DNA from: Lentzea californiensis | GTDB lineage: Bacteria > Actinomycetota > Actinomycetes > Mycobacteriales > Pseudonocardiaceae | Length of the DNA: 64,000 nucleotides | Assembly: GCF_024648825.1 (NCBI RefSeq) | Contig: NZ_JANBBE010000001.1 | Span: 1,054,001 to 1,118,000, forward strand | Reading direction: 5' to 3' | Shown: positions 1 through 7,931 of the stretch, in pieces | Numbering within the stretch: the first letter of the stretch is position 1 | How the letters are laid out: every line of letters starts with the position of its first letter | Program-made: the position numbers and the translations under genes | Notes under the pieces: generated by a model | Database searches by the model: none | What the model saw: the letters and a program-made list of their open reading frames with translations, nothing else | What the model was told of the DNA's origin: nothing

Positions 1-1
1 C

Positions 2-628
2 GCGGACATCAACATGCCCGGACTGTCCGGAATGGACCTCGCACGGGTGCTCAGCGCGTTCCGGTACCCGCCCGCGCTCGTCTTCGTGACGGGCGTCGAG
101 GAACGCGACGCGCTCGTCACGGCGTTCGACGTGGGCGCGCTCGACTTCATCAACAAGCCGATCAACGAGGAGCGCGTCCTCAAGGCGATCTCCCGGGTCG
201 CGGACCGGGTGGGTCGCACGGCGGCACCGGCGAACCCGTCGGGCCAGGCCGCGCAGAACCCCGCCGAACCGACCGATGACGAGGTCATCCCCGTCGAGCT
301 CGGCGGCACCATCAAGCTCGTGCCGCGCGCGTCCGTGCGGTACGTCGAGGCGCAGGGCGACTACGCCCGCCTCCACACGCAGGACGGCAGCCATCTCGTC
401 CGCATCCCGCTCGCGCAGCTCGAGGAGCGCTGGGCGAACGCGGGTTTCGTGCGCATCCACCGCTCGTACCTGGTGGCGTTGCCTCTGGTGAGCGAGCTGC
501 GGATGACGGCGAACGGCTACGCGGTCGTCATCGGCACCGGTGACGGTGCGAAGGAGCTCCCGGTGAGCCGCCGGCGCACCAAGGAGCTCAAGGAACGGAT
601 CGTGCGACCGCCGAAGAGCGGCTGGTGA
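2..628 (+). CDS. LytTR-family response regulator, 5' end outside window
   Basis: DNA-binding response regulator. The reading frame is open from base 2, so the start lies upstream of the window. The visible part begins just before the receiver acceptor loop: ADINMPGLSG, with the Asp codon at 5-7 as likely phosphoacceptor. The conserved receiver Lys is in DFINKP (about 150-165). After a Pro/Ala-rich linker comes a LytTR domain (about 290-600) with VRYVEAQGDYARLH and the RIHRSYLV signature. LytTR regulators usually pair with a LytS-type kinase, which would lie to the left. The stop overlaps the next start by 4 nt, so it is probably co-transcribed with the small membrane protein and symporter, whose expression it may control (inference). 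Confidence 0.93.
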   Translation, partial: ADINMPGLSGMDLARVLSAFRYPPALVFVTGVEERDALVTAFDVGALDFINKPINEERVLKAISRVADRVGRTAAPANPSGQAAQNPAEPTDDEVIPVELGGTIKLVPRASVRYVEAQGDYARLHTQDGSHLVRIPLAQLEERWANAGFVRIHRSYLVALPLVSELRMTANGYAVVIGTGDGAKELPVSRRRTKELKERIVRPPKSGW

Positions 629-1053
629 GCAGGCACGACGCGGGAAAGCCCGAGCCACCCGCCCGGGAGGCCTGGCTCGGCGAGCAGGGCAGCAGGCCTC
701 GCCGCCGCAGGGTCGTGCTCGCGGACTCCACGAAGAAGAGCGGCAAGGCGTTACGGACGATCATCGAGCTGGAGGAGCAGACCAGCGTCGGTGAGAAGCT
801 GGTACGCGACCTCATCCGCCAGCAGCTCAAGTCCGCGTTCGGGCTCGCGTTCGCCGTCCTGATCGGGATGTGCCTGCTCCCGATCACCTTCTACCTGGTC
901 CCCTCGATCGGGGAACTGAAGATCCTCGGCATTCCCATCCCGTGGCTCGTGCTCGGTCTCGCCCCCTTCCCGATCCTCTACGGAGTCGGGTGGATCTTCC
1001 GCAGGCAGGCCGAACGGCACGAACGCGACTTCGTGAACATGGTCGACCGCTGA
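625..1053 (+). CDS. Small two-helix membrane protein beside the symporter
   Basis: 142-residue protein of unknown function. It has a basic N-terminal third (about 1-65), two hydrophobic segments (about 70-92 and 99-120) and a charged tail. GTG start overlaps the upstream TGA (GTGA), and its own stop lies one base before the symporter start, so it sits tightly in a three-gene operon. By position it resembles the short DUF485-type partners of acetate symporters, but I see no clear DUF485 signature. A role as symporter subunit or modulator is inferred from context only. It contains a TTA leucine codon at 751-753, rare in this GC background and potentially dependent on the bldA-type tRNA. Confidence 0.8.
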   Translation: MSRHDAGKPEPPAREAWLGEQGSRPRRRRVVLADSTKKSGKALRTIIELEEQTSVGEKLVRDLIRQQLKSAFGLAFAVLIGMCLLPITFYLVPSIGELKILGIPIPWLVLGLAPFPILYGVGWIFRRQAERHERDFVNMVDR

Positions 1054-1054
1054 C

Positions 1055-2854
1055 GTGAACGCCACCATCTACAGCCTCAGCGCCATCGTCGCCGTTGCGG
1101 CCGTGACGTTCCTGCTCGGCTACGTCGGGTCGCGCAAGGCGAACACCACCCCGGACTTCCTGGTGGCCCGCCGCGCGATCCCGGCCACCCGCAACGCCGC
1201 CGCGATCTCCGGCGAGTACCTGTCCGCGGCGTCGTTCCTCGGTGTCGCCGGGCTCGTGCTCAAGGACGGCGTCGACGCGCTCTGGTACCCGGTCGGCTTC
1301 ACCGCCGGCTACCTCGCGCTGCTGCTGTTCGTCGCTGCACCGCTGCGCCGTTCCGGCGCGTACACGCTGCCGGACTTCGCCGAGGCCCGGCTGGGATCGG
1401 TGAACGTGCGGCACTTCAGCACGTTCTTCGTGGTGTGCATCGGCGTGCTGTACCTGGTGCCGCAGCTGCAGTCCGCCGGCCTCACGCTGACCACGATCAC
1501 CGGCCTGCCCGCGTGGTTCGGCGGCCTGATCGTCACGGCCATCGTGGTGGTCAACGTGCTGGGCGGCGGCATGCGCGCGATCACGCTCGTGCAGGCGTTC
1601 CAGTACTGGGGCAAGCTCTTCGCGATCGCCGCGCCCACGTTCGTGCTCTTCGTGGTGTTCCTTGCCTCTCCGGACCGGGGCACGCAGCCGCTCAGCGACG
1701 ACGGCGTGGTCAGGTTCCCGCAGGCCGAGAAGATCACCGTGGCCGAGCAGGTCGTGAAGGTCCGCGTCGACGAGCCGCTCAGGTTGAAGGTGAGCGGCCG
1801 GATCGACGGCAGGAACGCGGACGGGTCGGTGTACTGGAGCCGCGGCGTCTACGAGCTGAGCCCCGGCACGACGCTGGAGTTCACCGCGGGCAGCCCGGTG
1901 CCGGTGGTCGAGGGCTCGCCGACGACGAACCGCGACTGGTCGCGCCCGCAGACCGGCGGCATCTCCGAGCTGATCAGGACGTACTCGCTGATCTTCGCGA
2001 CGTTCCTCGGCACGATGGGCCTGCCGCACGTCCTGGTGCGCTTCTACACCAACCCGGACGGCAAGGCGGCCCGCCGCACGGCGCTGCACGTGCTCTACCT
2101 GCTGGGCCTGTTCTACATCTTCCCGACGGTGCTGGGCGTGCTGTCGAAGCTGTACCTGCCGCAACTGCTGGTGAACGGCAACACCGACGCGGCGGTGCTG
2201 ATGCTGCCCGAGACGATGCTGCCGAACCTGGGCGGTCAGATCGTCGGTGCGATCGTCGCGGCGGGCGCGTTCGCGGCGTTCCTGTCGACCTCGTCGGGAC
2301 TCGTGGTGTCGGTCGCCGGGGTGGTGTCGACGGACATCATGCCGGGCAAGGTCCGTGACTTCCGGTGGGCGACCGTGTTCACCGGACTCGTCGCGATCGG
2401 TCTCGCCCTGCTGCTGCCGCGCTCCGACGCGTCACTGACCGTGGCGATGTCCTTCGCGCTGGCGGCGTCGACGTTCTGCCCGCTCCTGGTCCTCGGCATC
2501 TGGTGGAGGGGACTCACCTGGGTGGGCGCGGTCTGCGGCCTCGTGGTCGGCGGCGGCCTGGTCATCACCGCTCAGGTCGTCAGCGTCGTCAGCTCCTACA
2601 CCGGACGCTGGGCGCCCGCGTTCATCACCCAGCCAGCGCTGATCACGGTGCCGGTCGCGTTCATCATCATGATCGTGGTGAGCAAGGCGACGCGCAGACG
2701 GGTGCCGGCCGACGTCAGCCAGATCCTGCTCCGGCTGCACGCGCCGGACCCGCTCGGTTTCATCCAGGACCGCTCCATCGCCCGCTTCGGGACCGCCGAG
2801 GAGAAGGCCAGGCTGGCGGACGACAAGCGCAGGGGAGCTGGTCGAACACGGTGA
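1055..2854 (+). CDS. Sodium:solute symporter (SSS family, cation/acetate type) with extra extracytoplasmic loop
   Basis: 599-residue SSS-family permease, probably carrying a small monocarboxylate with Na+ or H+. Family features are an N-terminal helix followed by DFLVARR, ISGEYLSAASFLG near residues 52-63, and TMGLPHVLVRFYTNP near 320-334, all typical of ActP/MctC-like transporters. It is about 70 residues longer than its paralogue at 3459-5051. Residues about 205-305 form a hydrophilic, beta-rich stretch between two membrane helices, a loop the paralogue largely lacks. GTG start one base after the preceding stop. The exact substrate cannot be read from the sequence. Confidence 0.9.
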   Translation: MNATIYSLSAIVAVAAVTFLLGYVGSRKANTTPDFLVARRAIPATRNAAAISGEYLSAASFLGVAGLVLKDGVDALWYPVGFTAGYLALLLFVAAPLRRSGAYTLPDFAEARLGSVNVRHFSTFFVVCIGVLYLVPQLQSAGLTLTTITGLPAWFGGLIVTAIVVVNVLGGGMRAITLVQAFQYWGKLFAIAAPTFVLFVVFLASPDRGTQPLSDDGVVRFPQAEKITVAEQVVKVRVDEPLRLKVSGRIDGRNADGSVYWSRGVYELSPGTTLEFTAGSPVPVVEGSPTTNRDWSRPQTGGISELIRTYSLIFATFLGTMGLPHVLVRFYTNPDGKAARRTALHVLYLLGLFYIFPTVLGVLSKLYLPQLLVNGNTDAAVLMLPETMLPNLGGQIVGAIVAAGAFAAFLSTSSGLVVSVAGVVSTDIMPGKVRDFRWATVFTGLVAIGLALLLPRSDASLTVAMSFALAASTFCPLLVLGIWWRGLTWVGAVCGLVVGGGLVITAQVVSVVSSYTGRWAPAFITQPALITVPVAFIIMIVVSKATRRRVPADVSQILLRLHAPDPLGFIQDRSIARFGTAEEKARLADDKRRGAGRTR

Positions 2855-2861
2855 GTAGGCG

Positions 2862-2898
2862 CCGATTCGAATGGGTGAAAATTGGTCACTCGAATCGG
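2862..2898 (+). terminator. Hairpin downstream of first symporter
   Basis: Perfect 9-bp inverted repeat (2862-2870 with 2890-2898) 8 bp after the symporter stop, with a 19-nt loop and no T-run. Probable transcription end or mRNA-stabilising stem. As it lies upstream of the DUF485/second symporter operon, an operator is an alternative. Confidence 0.4.
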
Positions 2899-3111
2899 TG
2901 AACGGTGAACAAGGTCACGCAGAGTGCTGTTCGTCTACGCATACTGACCGTTCGTCGCATCACCCGACTGCTGGGCGCAACGCCACGGTCGGGGTCTTAC
3001 CTGAGTGACTCAAGTCTCCATACGGTCTCGACCAAGAACAGACCGCACCTGGAGGCATTACGTGCACGTCACGTTGCTGACACCTACGACGAGTACCGCG
3101 AGGAGGGGACT

Positions 3112-3462
3112 GTGAGCTCTGTTGACCACACCCCGTCTGAGTCGGCCCCGGACGCGCAACAGTGGGTCGACGTCCAAGCGAGCGATGACTTCATCGAGCT
3201 GAAGCACCGACTGCGCAAGTTCGTATTTCCCGTCACCGGCCTGTTTCTCGCCTGGTACCTGCTGTACGTGCTGCTGGCGGACTACGCGCACGGCTTCATG
3301 TCCACCAAGGTGTTCGGCAACATCAACGTCGGGCTCATCTTCGGCCTGCTGCAGTTCGTGTCGACGTTCGTCATCACGACGCTGTACGTGCGGCACGCGA
3401 ACAAGAACCTCGACCCGTTGGCGGAGAAGCTCCGCGGTGAGATCGAGGGAGACGGCAAGTGA
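3112..3462 (+). CDS. DUF485 family small membrane protein
   Basis: 116-residue two-helix membrane protein of the DUF485 family (E. coli YjcH type), which typically precedes an actP-like acetate permease. Hydrophilic N-terminus (1-40), then helices at about 44-65 and 78-102. RKFVFPVTGLFLAWYLLYVLL followed by DYAHGFM matches the family. The GTG at 3112 is chosen because a strong AGGAGG-type ribosome site lies at 3101-3108. The frame stays open to 2905, but that part lacks a ribosome site and reads as intergenic. Stop and symporter start overlap (GTGA), so the two are translationally coupled. Confidence 0.88.
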   Translation: MSSVDHTPSESAPDAQQWVDVQASDDFIELKHRLRKFVFPVTGLFLAWYLLYVLLADYAHGFMSTKVFGNINVGLIFGLLQFVSTFVITTLYVRHANKNLDPLAEKLRGEIEGDGK

Positions 3463-5051
3463 ACGAGTCCAGCCCGATCCTGAACATCAGCATCTTCGGT
3501 GTCTTCGTCCTGATCACGCTCTTCGTGGTCATCCGGGCGAGCCGCAACACCAAGACCGCTGCCGACTACCTCGCCGCCGGTCGCGCGTTCACCGGTCCGC
3601 AGAACGGCATCGCGATCGCGGGTGACTACCTGTCCGCGGCGTCGTTCCTCGGCATCGCGGGTGCCATCGCCCTCAACGGCTACGACGGCTTCCTGTACTC
3701 GATCGGCTTCCTGGTGGCGTGGCTCATCGCGCTGCTGCTGGTCGCCGAACTGCTGCGCAACACCGGCAAGTACACGATGGGCGACGTGCTGAGCTTCCGG
3801 ATGCGCCAGCGTCCGGTCCGAGCCGCCGCCGCCACGTCGACGATGGCCGTCTCGTTCTTCTACCTGCTGGCCCAGATGGCCGGTGCCGGTGGTCTCGTCG
3901 CCCTGCTGCTCGGCATCACGGGCGCCGGTGGCCAGGCCCTGGTCATCGCCGTGGTCGGCGCCCTGATGATCGCCTACGTCCTCATCGGCGGCATGAAGGG
4001 CACCACCTGGGTGCAGATCATCAAGGCGGTGCTGCTGATCGCCGGTGCCGGCATCATGACCGTCTGGGTGCTCGGCAAGTACGGCTTCAACCTCTCGTCC
4101 CTGCTCGGCGCCGCTGTCGACGCCGCGCCGAAGGCGGGCGAGAAGCTCCTCGGCCCCGGCCTGCAGTACGGCAAGACCGGCACCAGCAAGCTGGACTTCC
4201 TCTCGCTGGCGCTGGCCCTGGTGCTCGGCACCGCGGGTCTGCCGCACATCCTGATGCGCTTCTACACCGTGCCCACGGCCAAAGAAGCCCGTCGCTCGGT
4301 CGTGTGGGCCATCTGGCTGATCGGCATCTTCTACCTGTTCACCCTGGTCCTGGGCTACGGCGCCGGTGCGCTCGTCGGCCCGGACAAGATCAACGCGGCG
4401 CCCGGCAAGGCCAACTCGGCCGCCCCGCTGCTCGCGCTGGAACTGGGTGGCCCGATCCTGCTCGGCCTGATCGCGGCCGTCGCCTTCGCGACGATCCTCG
4501 CGGTCGTGGCGGGCTTGACGATCACGGCGTCGGCGTCGTTCGCACACGACATCTACGCCAACATCATCAAGAAGGGCAAGGAGGAGGACAAGGACTCCGA
4601 GGTCAAGGTCGCTCGCCTCACCGCGATCGTCATCGGTCTCGTCTCCATCGGCGGCGGCATCATCGCCAACGGCCAGAACATCGCGTTCCTCGTGGCACTG
4701 GCCTTCGCGGTCGCCGCCTCGGCGAACCTGCCGACGATCCTCTACTCGCTGTTCTGGAAGAGGTTCAACACCTCGGGCGCGCTGTGGAGCATCTACGGCG
4801 GTCTGGTCGTCACGATCACCCTGATCATCCTGTCGCCGGCCGTCTCCGGCTCGCCGACCTCGATGTTCAAGAACGCCGATTTCGCGCTCTTCCCGCTGTC
4901 GAACCCCGGCATCGTGTCGATCCCGGTCGCGTTCCTGCTCGGCTACGTCGGCACGATCCTGTCGAAGGACAAGGCCGACCCGACCAAGCAGGCCGAGATG
5001 GAGGTCCGCTCCCTCACCGGTGCGGGCGCCGAGAAGGCCACCGCGCACTAG
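3459..5051 (+). CDS. Sodium:solute symporter (SSS family, acetate/monocarboxylate permease)
   Basis: 530-residue SSS-family permease with about 13 membrane helices. DYLAAGRAFTGPQNG and IAGDYLSAASFLGIAG near the N-terminus and TAGLPHILMRFYTVPTAKEAR in the middle match ActP/MctC acetate-type carriers. Coupled by GTGA overlap to the DUF485 gene, the canonical yjcH-actP arrangement. It is a paralogue of 1055-2854 but has a much shorter loop before the GLPH motif. A strong terminator follows. Likely imports acetate, propionate or pyruvate; substrate not determinable here. Confidence 0.92.
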   Translation: MNESSPILNISIFGVFVLITLFVVIRASRNTKTAADYLAAGRAFTGPQNGIAIAGDYLSAASFLGIAGAIALNGYDGFLYSIGFLVAWLIALLLVAELLRNTGKYTMGDVLSFRMRQRPVRAAAATSTMAVSFFYLLAQMAGAGGLVALLLGITGAGGQALVIAVVGALMIAYVLIGGMKGTTWVQIIKAVLLIAGAGIMTVWVLGKYGFNLSSLLGAAVDAAPKAGEKLLGPGLQYGKTGTSKLDFLSLALALVLGTAGLPHILMRFYTVPTAKEARRSVVWAIWLIGIFYLFTLVLGYGAGALVGPDKINAAPGKANSAAPLLALELGGPILLGLIAAVAFATILAVVAGLTITASASFAHDIYANIIKKGKEEDKDSEVKVARLTAIVIGLVSIGGGIIANGQNIAFLVALAFAVAASANLPTILYSLFWKRFNTSGALWSIYGGLVVTITLIILSPAVSGSPTSMFKNADFALFPLSNPGIVSIPVAFLLGYVGTILSKDKADPTKQAEMEVRSLTGAGAEKATAH

Positions 5052-5066
5052 TTCCTGTTCGACGAG

Positions 5067-5099
5067 AACGGGCCGTCCTCCACGGGGGCGGCCCGTTTT
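5067..5099 (+). terminator. Rho-independent terminator after symporter operon
   Basis: Perfect 9-bp GC-rich stem (5067-5075 / 5089-5097) followed by a TTTT run, 15 bp after the symporter stop. Confidence 0.8.
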
Positions 5100-5108
5100 C
5101 GCGTGTGT

Positions 5109-5136
5109 GCAACCCCGCCGGTGCTGCCCGCGTATT
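5109..5136 (+). promoter_or_regulatory. Candidate ECF-type promoter for sigma/partner operon
   Basis: GCAACC at 5109-5114, 16-bp spacer, CGTATT at 5131-5136, 35 bp before the sigma start. The same GCAACC-N15/16-CGT pattern precedes the second sigma gene (12961) and the lipoprotein gene (14478). Autoregulation by SigE-type factors is inferred from this recurrence. Confidence 0.45.
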
Positions 5137-5170
5137 GACTGCGAACGCGGCAGAAACTTGGGGGACCGGA

Positions 5171-5662
5171 GTGCGACGAGACGAGGAGTTCTCGGAGTTC
5201 TTCACGAGCAGATTCGACTGGGCACGGCGCACGGCGTACGCGTTGTGCGGTGACTGGTCGGAGGCGGAAGAACTGGCGCAGAACGCTTTCGTGAAGGCGT
5301 ATGCGAAGTGGCCGAGCATCAGGCGGGAAACGGCGGAGGGCTATGTCCGCACCATCGTGACGCGTCTGTTCCTCGACAGCAGGCGCCGTGGCCGAGGCCG
5401 CGAGCACCCGGTCGCCGAGCTGCCCGAACACGGCGTCGGCGGTGGTTTCTCCGACCCCGACGCCCGGCTGAACGCGGCGCTGCAACAGGTGGCGCCGAAA
5501 CAGCGGGCCGCGCTCGTGCTGCGTTTCGTGCACGACCTGTCCATCGAACAGACGGCCGCCGAGCTCGGTTGCTCGGTGGGCAACGTCAAAAGTCAGACAG
5601 CCAGGGGTTTGGCGACGCTCCGCGAGGCGTACGGCGAACCGGTCAACTCGGAGAGTGCCTGA
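5171..5662 (+). CDS. SigE-family RNA polymerase sigma factor (ECF type)
   Basis: 163-residue sigma-70 factor of the SigE family common in actinomycetes. Region 2 lies at about 10-75 (FDWARRTAYALCGDWSEAEELAQNAF), a short linker follows, and region 4 is at about 105-155 (LQQVAPKQRAALVLRFVHDLSIEQTAAELGCSVGNVKSQ, a classic helix-turn-helix). GTG at 5171 has a GGGGGA ribosome site 5-10 bases upstream. The last base of the stop codon is the first base of the next ATG, so its membrane partner is translationally coupled. A candidate self-recognised promoter lies at 5109. Confidence 0.9.
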   Translation: MRRDEEFSEFFTSRFDWARRTAYALCGDWSEAEELAQNAFVKAYAKWPSIRRETAEGYVRTIVTRLFLDSRRRGRGREHPVAELPEHGVGGGFSDPDARLNAALQQVAPKQRAALVLRFVHDLSIEQTAAELGCSVGNVKSQTARGLATLREAYGEPVNSESA

Positions 5663-6552
5663 TGAACATCGAAGACGAGCTGCGCGGAGCTCTCGACGTC
5701 TCCGCACCACCTCCCACGACGACGCTGGACGTGGTCATGAAGCGCGGCCGCCGCCGGGTGTTCGCCCAGCGCGCCGGCGCCGTGCTGGGCGTGTTCGCGG
5801 TGGTCGCCGGCATCGGGATCGGCGCCACGACGCTGAACCAGGCCGCACCGCCACCCGAGCAGGCCGACCGGCCGGACGCGGGTCCCGCGACCGTGGAGCA
5901 CGTGCTGGACTGGCCGCGGGTCGACACGCCACCGCAGAAGCCGTACGGGACGTGGTCGCCCGCGTCCACCGCGCCGCCGCCTCCCGGCTGGCTCTCGATC
6001 GGCGTCCCCCTTTGCGACATCAAGCCGACGAAGCGACCGGACAGGACTGACGTGGGCGTGGTGGCGTTCAACCCCGAGGCCGTCGACAAGTGGCTCGACG
6101 AGGCGCGCAAGGTGCTGCCGGAGGTCACCATCGGCGCCGCGACGCCCAACGAGACGAGCACCGCCTACGAGGCCGACGTGTCCGATTCCCGGGGAACCGG
6201 CAGCATCAGGATCACCGTCGGCAGGTTCACCGGCACGCCGCTGGCGCACGCGAACGACTCGCTGTGGGAGACCGGTGACTGCGAGCCCGCCCGGCGGCTC
6301 CAGTCGGGCGGCTCGATCATGCAGCTGCACAGCATCAGGCCGTACGAGCCGTTCCAGTCGCTGAAGCAGGTGCTGAGGGTCTACCGCGTGGACAGCTCGA
6401 TGATCCAGGTCGAACTGCACAACTTCGGCAGCCCGGACATCGGCGACGACCCGGAGAGTCCCGGCTCGCGGCGGCGCACCGGTGCGGGCCGTCCGACGCT
6501 GCCGTTGTCCGAAGAGCAGTTCTCGAGGCTCGGTCCCATCTTCGCGGAGTAG
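5662..6552 (+). CDS. Membrane-anchored partner (putative anti-sigma regulator) of SigE-type factor
   Basis: 296-residue single-pass protein: short acidic cytoplasmic N-terminus (1-26), basic cluster RGRRR, one membrane helix at about 37-57, and a large extracytoplasmic domain with many Pro/Asp and a Cys pair (about C118 and C209). No zinc anti-sigma HxxxCxxC motif is visible, so the anti-sigma role rests on context: coupled ATGA start directly behind the sigma gene, same topology as the product of 13564-14373. The outer domain is not recognised. Confidence 0.75.
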   Translation: MNIEDELRGALDVSAPPPTTTLDVVMKRGRRRVFAQRAGAVLGVFAVVAGIGIGATTLNQAAPPPEQADRPDAGPATVEHVLDWPRVDTPPQKPYGTWSPASTAPPPPGWLSIGVPLCDIKPTKRPDRTDVGVVAFNPEAVDKWLDEARKVLPEVTIGAATPNETSTAYEADVSDSRGTGSIRITVGRFTGTPLAHANDSLWETGDCEPARRLQSGGSIMQLHSIRPYEPFQSLKQVLRVYRVDSSMIQVELHNFGSPDIGDDPESPGSRRRTGAGRPTLPLSEEQFSRLGPIFAE

Positions 6553-6570
6553 CGACCGGGGGTGTGCCGT

Positions 6571-6601
6571 GCCGGAGGTTCACGTCCGTGCAACCTCCGG
6601 C
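6571..6601 (+). terminator. Hairpin terminator after first sigma operon
   Basis: Perfect 10-bp inverted repeat (6571-6580 / 6592-6601) with 11-nt loop, 19 bp after the stop. No T-run follows, and it ends 18 bp before the rhodanese start. Confidence 0.6.
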
Positions 6602-6618
6602 ATGGCAACATCTAGGGC

Positions 6619-6957
6619 GTGACTGTTCCAAGCGTGGAGATCGCCGACGTGCCGGCGCAGCTGCCCGAGGGCGCCGTTCTGCTGGACGTGCGCGAGCAGG
6701 ACGAGTGGGACGCCGGCCACGCACCCGGCGCGCTGCACGTCCCCATGAGCGAGATCGCTGCCCGGCTCGAAGAGGTGCCGAACGACGTGCAGCTCTACGT
6801 CGTGTGCCGTGCCGGTGGCCGTTCCGCCCGCGTGACCCAGTACCTCAACGAGAACGGCTGGGAGGCCGTCAACGTCGAGGGCGGCATGCAGCACTGGGAA
6901 GCCGCCGGTCGTCCGCTCGAGGGCGGCACCGACGGCATGGCACCCGAGGTCATCTGA
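6619..6957 (+). CDS. Single-domain rhodanese-like protein
   Basis: 112-residue rhodanese-homology protein, likely a cytoplasmic sulfur carrier or sulfurtransferase. LLDVREQDEWDAGHAPGALHVPM is the conserved first half, and the active-site loop CRAGGRSARV carries the catalytic Cys63. Length fits the GlpE/PspE-type single-domain class. The GTG start lacks a convincing ribosome site, so leaderless translation is possible. The DUF4328 gene begins 3 bp after the stop, suggesting co-transcription without an obvious functional link. Confidence 0.92.
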   Translation: MTVPSVEIADVPAQLPEGAVLLDVREQDEWDAGHAPGALHVPMSEIAARLEEVPNDVQLYVVCRAGGRSARVTQYLNENGWEAVNVEGGMQHWEAAGRPLEGGTDGMAPEVI

Positions 6958-6959
6958 TC

Positions 6960-7865
6960 GTGCAACCGCTGCAGCCGATGCGCGTGGACTGGGTGGCGAC
7001 TCCGCCACCCGGTGCGTACCCGCAGCCGTCGCACCGGTCGCAGCGGCCGTCCTACGGCGGCCCGCCGAACTACCCGGTCACGCCGCGCTGGGGCTTCCCG
7101 CTGCTCGCGTGGCGCTGGCCCACGGCCGTGCCGGGCGCCGCGGAGAAGGCGAACTCCGTCGACGGCGTCCGCAGGCTGGCGAAGGCCGCGCAGAACACGC
7201 TGTGGCTGCTCGCCCTGATCGACCTATGGGCGATGGGCTCCGAGATCTGGCGGTACGTGCTGGTAGCGCAGAGCCGTCACGGCGCGCTGTCCCAGAACGT
7301 CGTGCTGACGTCGGACGCGATGGTCATCGCCTCTTTCACGATCTTCTACTTCGTCTGGCAGGTGGCGTTGGTGCTCACCGTGCTGTGGGTGCGGCGAGCG
7401 CGGAACGTGGCCGCGGAACTCGTGGGCTACGGGCCGTCCCGTTCGGGCGTCAAGGCGCTGCTCCTGCTGGCGGTGCCCGGTGTGAACCTCGTCGTGCCCG
7501 GCTCGGTGCTCGCCGAACTGGAACACGCGGTGGAGCGCAAGCCGGTCGACGAACGCCCCCGGCCGTCGAAGCTGCTGCGCTGGTGGTGGGGCTTCTGGGT
7601 CGCCGCCGGGGTGATGTTCTGGCTCACGATGCTGTGGAGGATTCGGGACAGCACCCAGGCCCTCGCGGACGGCGTGCTGCTGCACGCGTTCGCCAACCTG
7701 GTGCTCGCCAGCGTCGCGGTGACGACGGCGCTGGTCGTCCGCCGGATCACTACGCTGCTGCTGCCGGTGGACGCCGCGTCCGTCCGGCTGATGCGCGTGG
7801 TAGAGGTCAAGGACGCCCCGCAGCCGCCGCTGCGGCCACTCCGCGCGTCCGGCTCGCCCCGCTGA
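6960..7865 (+). CDS. DUF4328 family membrane protein
   Basis: 301-residue integral membrane protein with a cytoplasmic Pro/Arg-rich N-terminus (1-60) and about six hydrophobic segments. The second half contains LLLAVPGVNLVVPGSVLAELEHA and a WWWGFWVAAGVMFWL helix, consistent with DUF4328. Function unknown. GTG at 6960 lies 3 bp after the rhodanese stop; an in-frame ATG at 6978 is an alternative start. Confidence 0.75.
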   Translation: MQPLQPMRVDWVATPPPGAYPQPSHRSQRPSYGGPPNYPVTPRWGFPLLAWRWPTAVPGAAEKANSVDGVRRLAKAAQNTLWLLALIDLWAMGSEIWRYVLVAQSRHGALSQNVVLTSDAMVIASFTIFYFVWQVALVLTVLWVRRARNVAAELVGYGPSRSGVKALLLLAVPGVNLVVPGSVLAELEHAVERKPVDERPRPSKLLRWWWGFWVAAGVMFWLTMLWRIRDSTQALADGVLLHAFANLVLASVAVTTALVVRRITTLLLPVDAASVRLMRVVEVKDAPQPPLRPLRASGSPR

Positions 7866-7931
7866 TCTGTTCCCCGCACGTTCGCCTGCAAGGCCCTTCC
7901 GAAGTGCTCGGGGCAGTGCCAGGTTGGAGGA

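Noticed and set aside
884..2164. Minus-strand frame opposite the small membrane protein and first symporter
   Set aside because: Arg/His/Gln-rich shadow of the SSS transporter gene, no start context.
2905..3111. N-terminal extension of the DUF485 gene
   Set aside because: No ribosome site, composition unlike the family; a strong AGGAGG lies directly before GTG 3112.
3282..5048. 588-codon minus-strand frame opposite the second symporter
   Set aside because: Mirror of a coding strand with high GC3; no domain.
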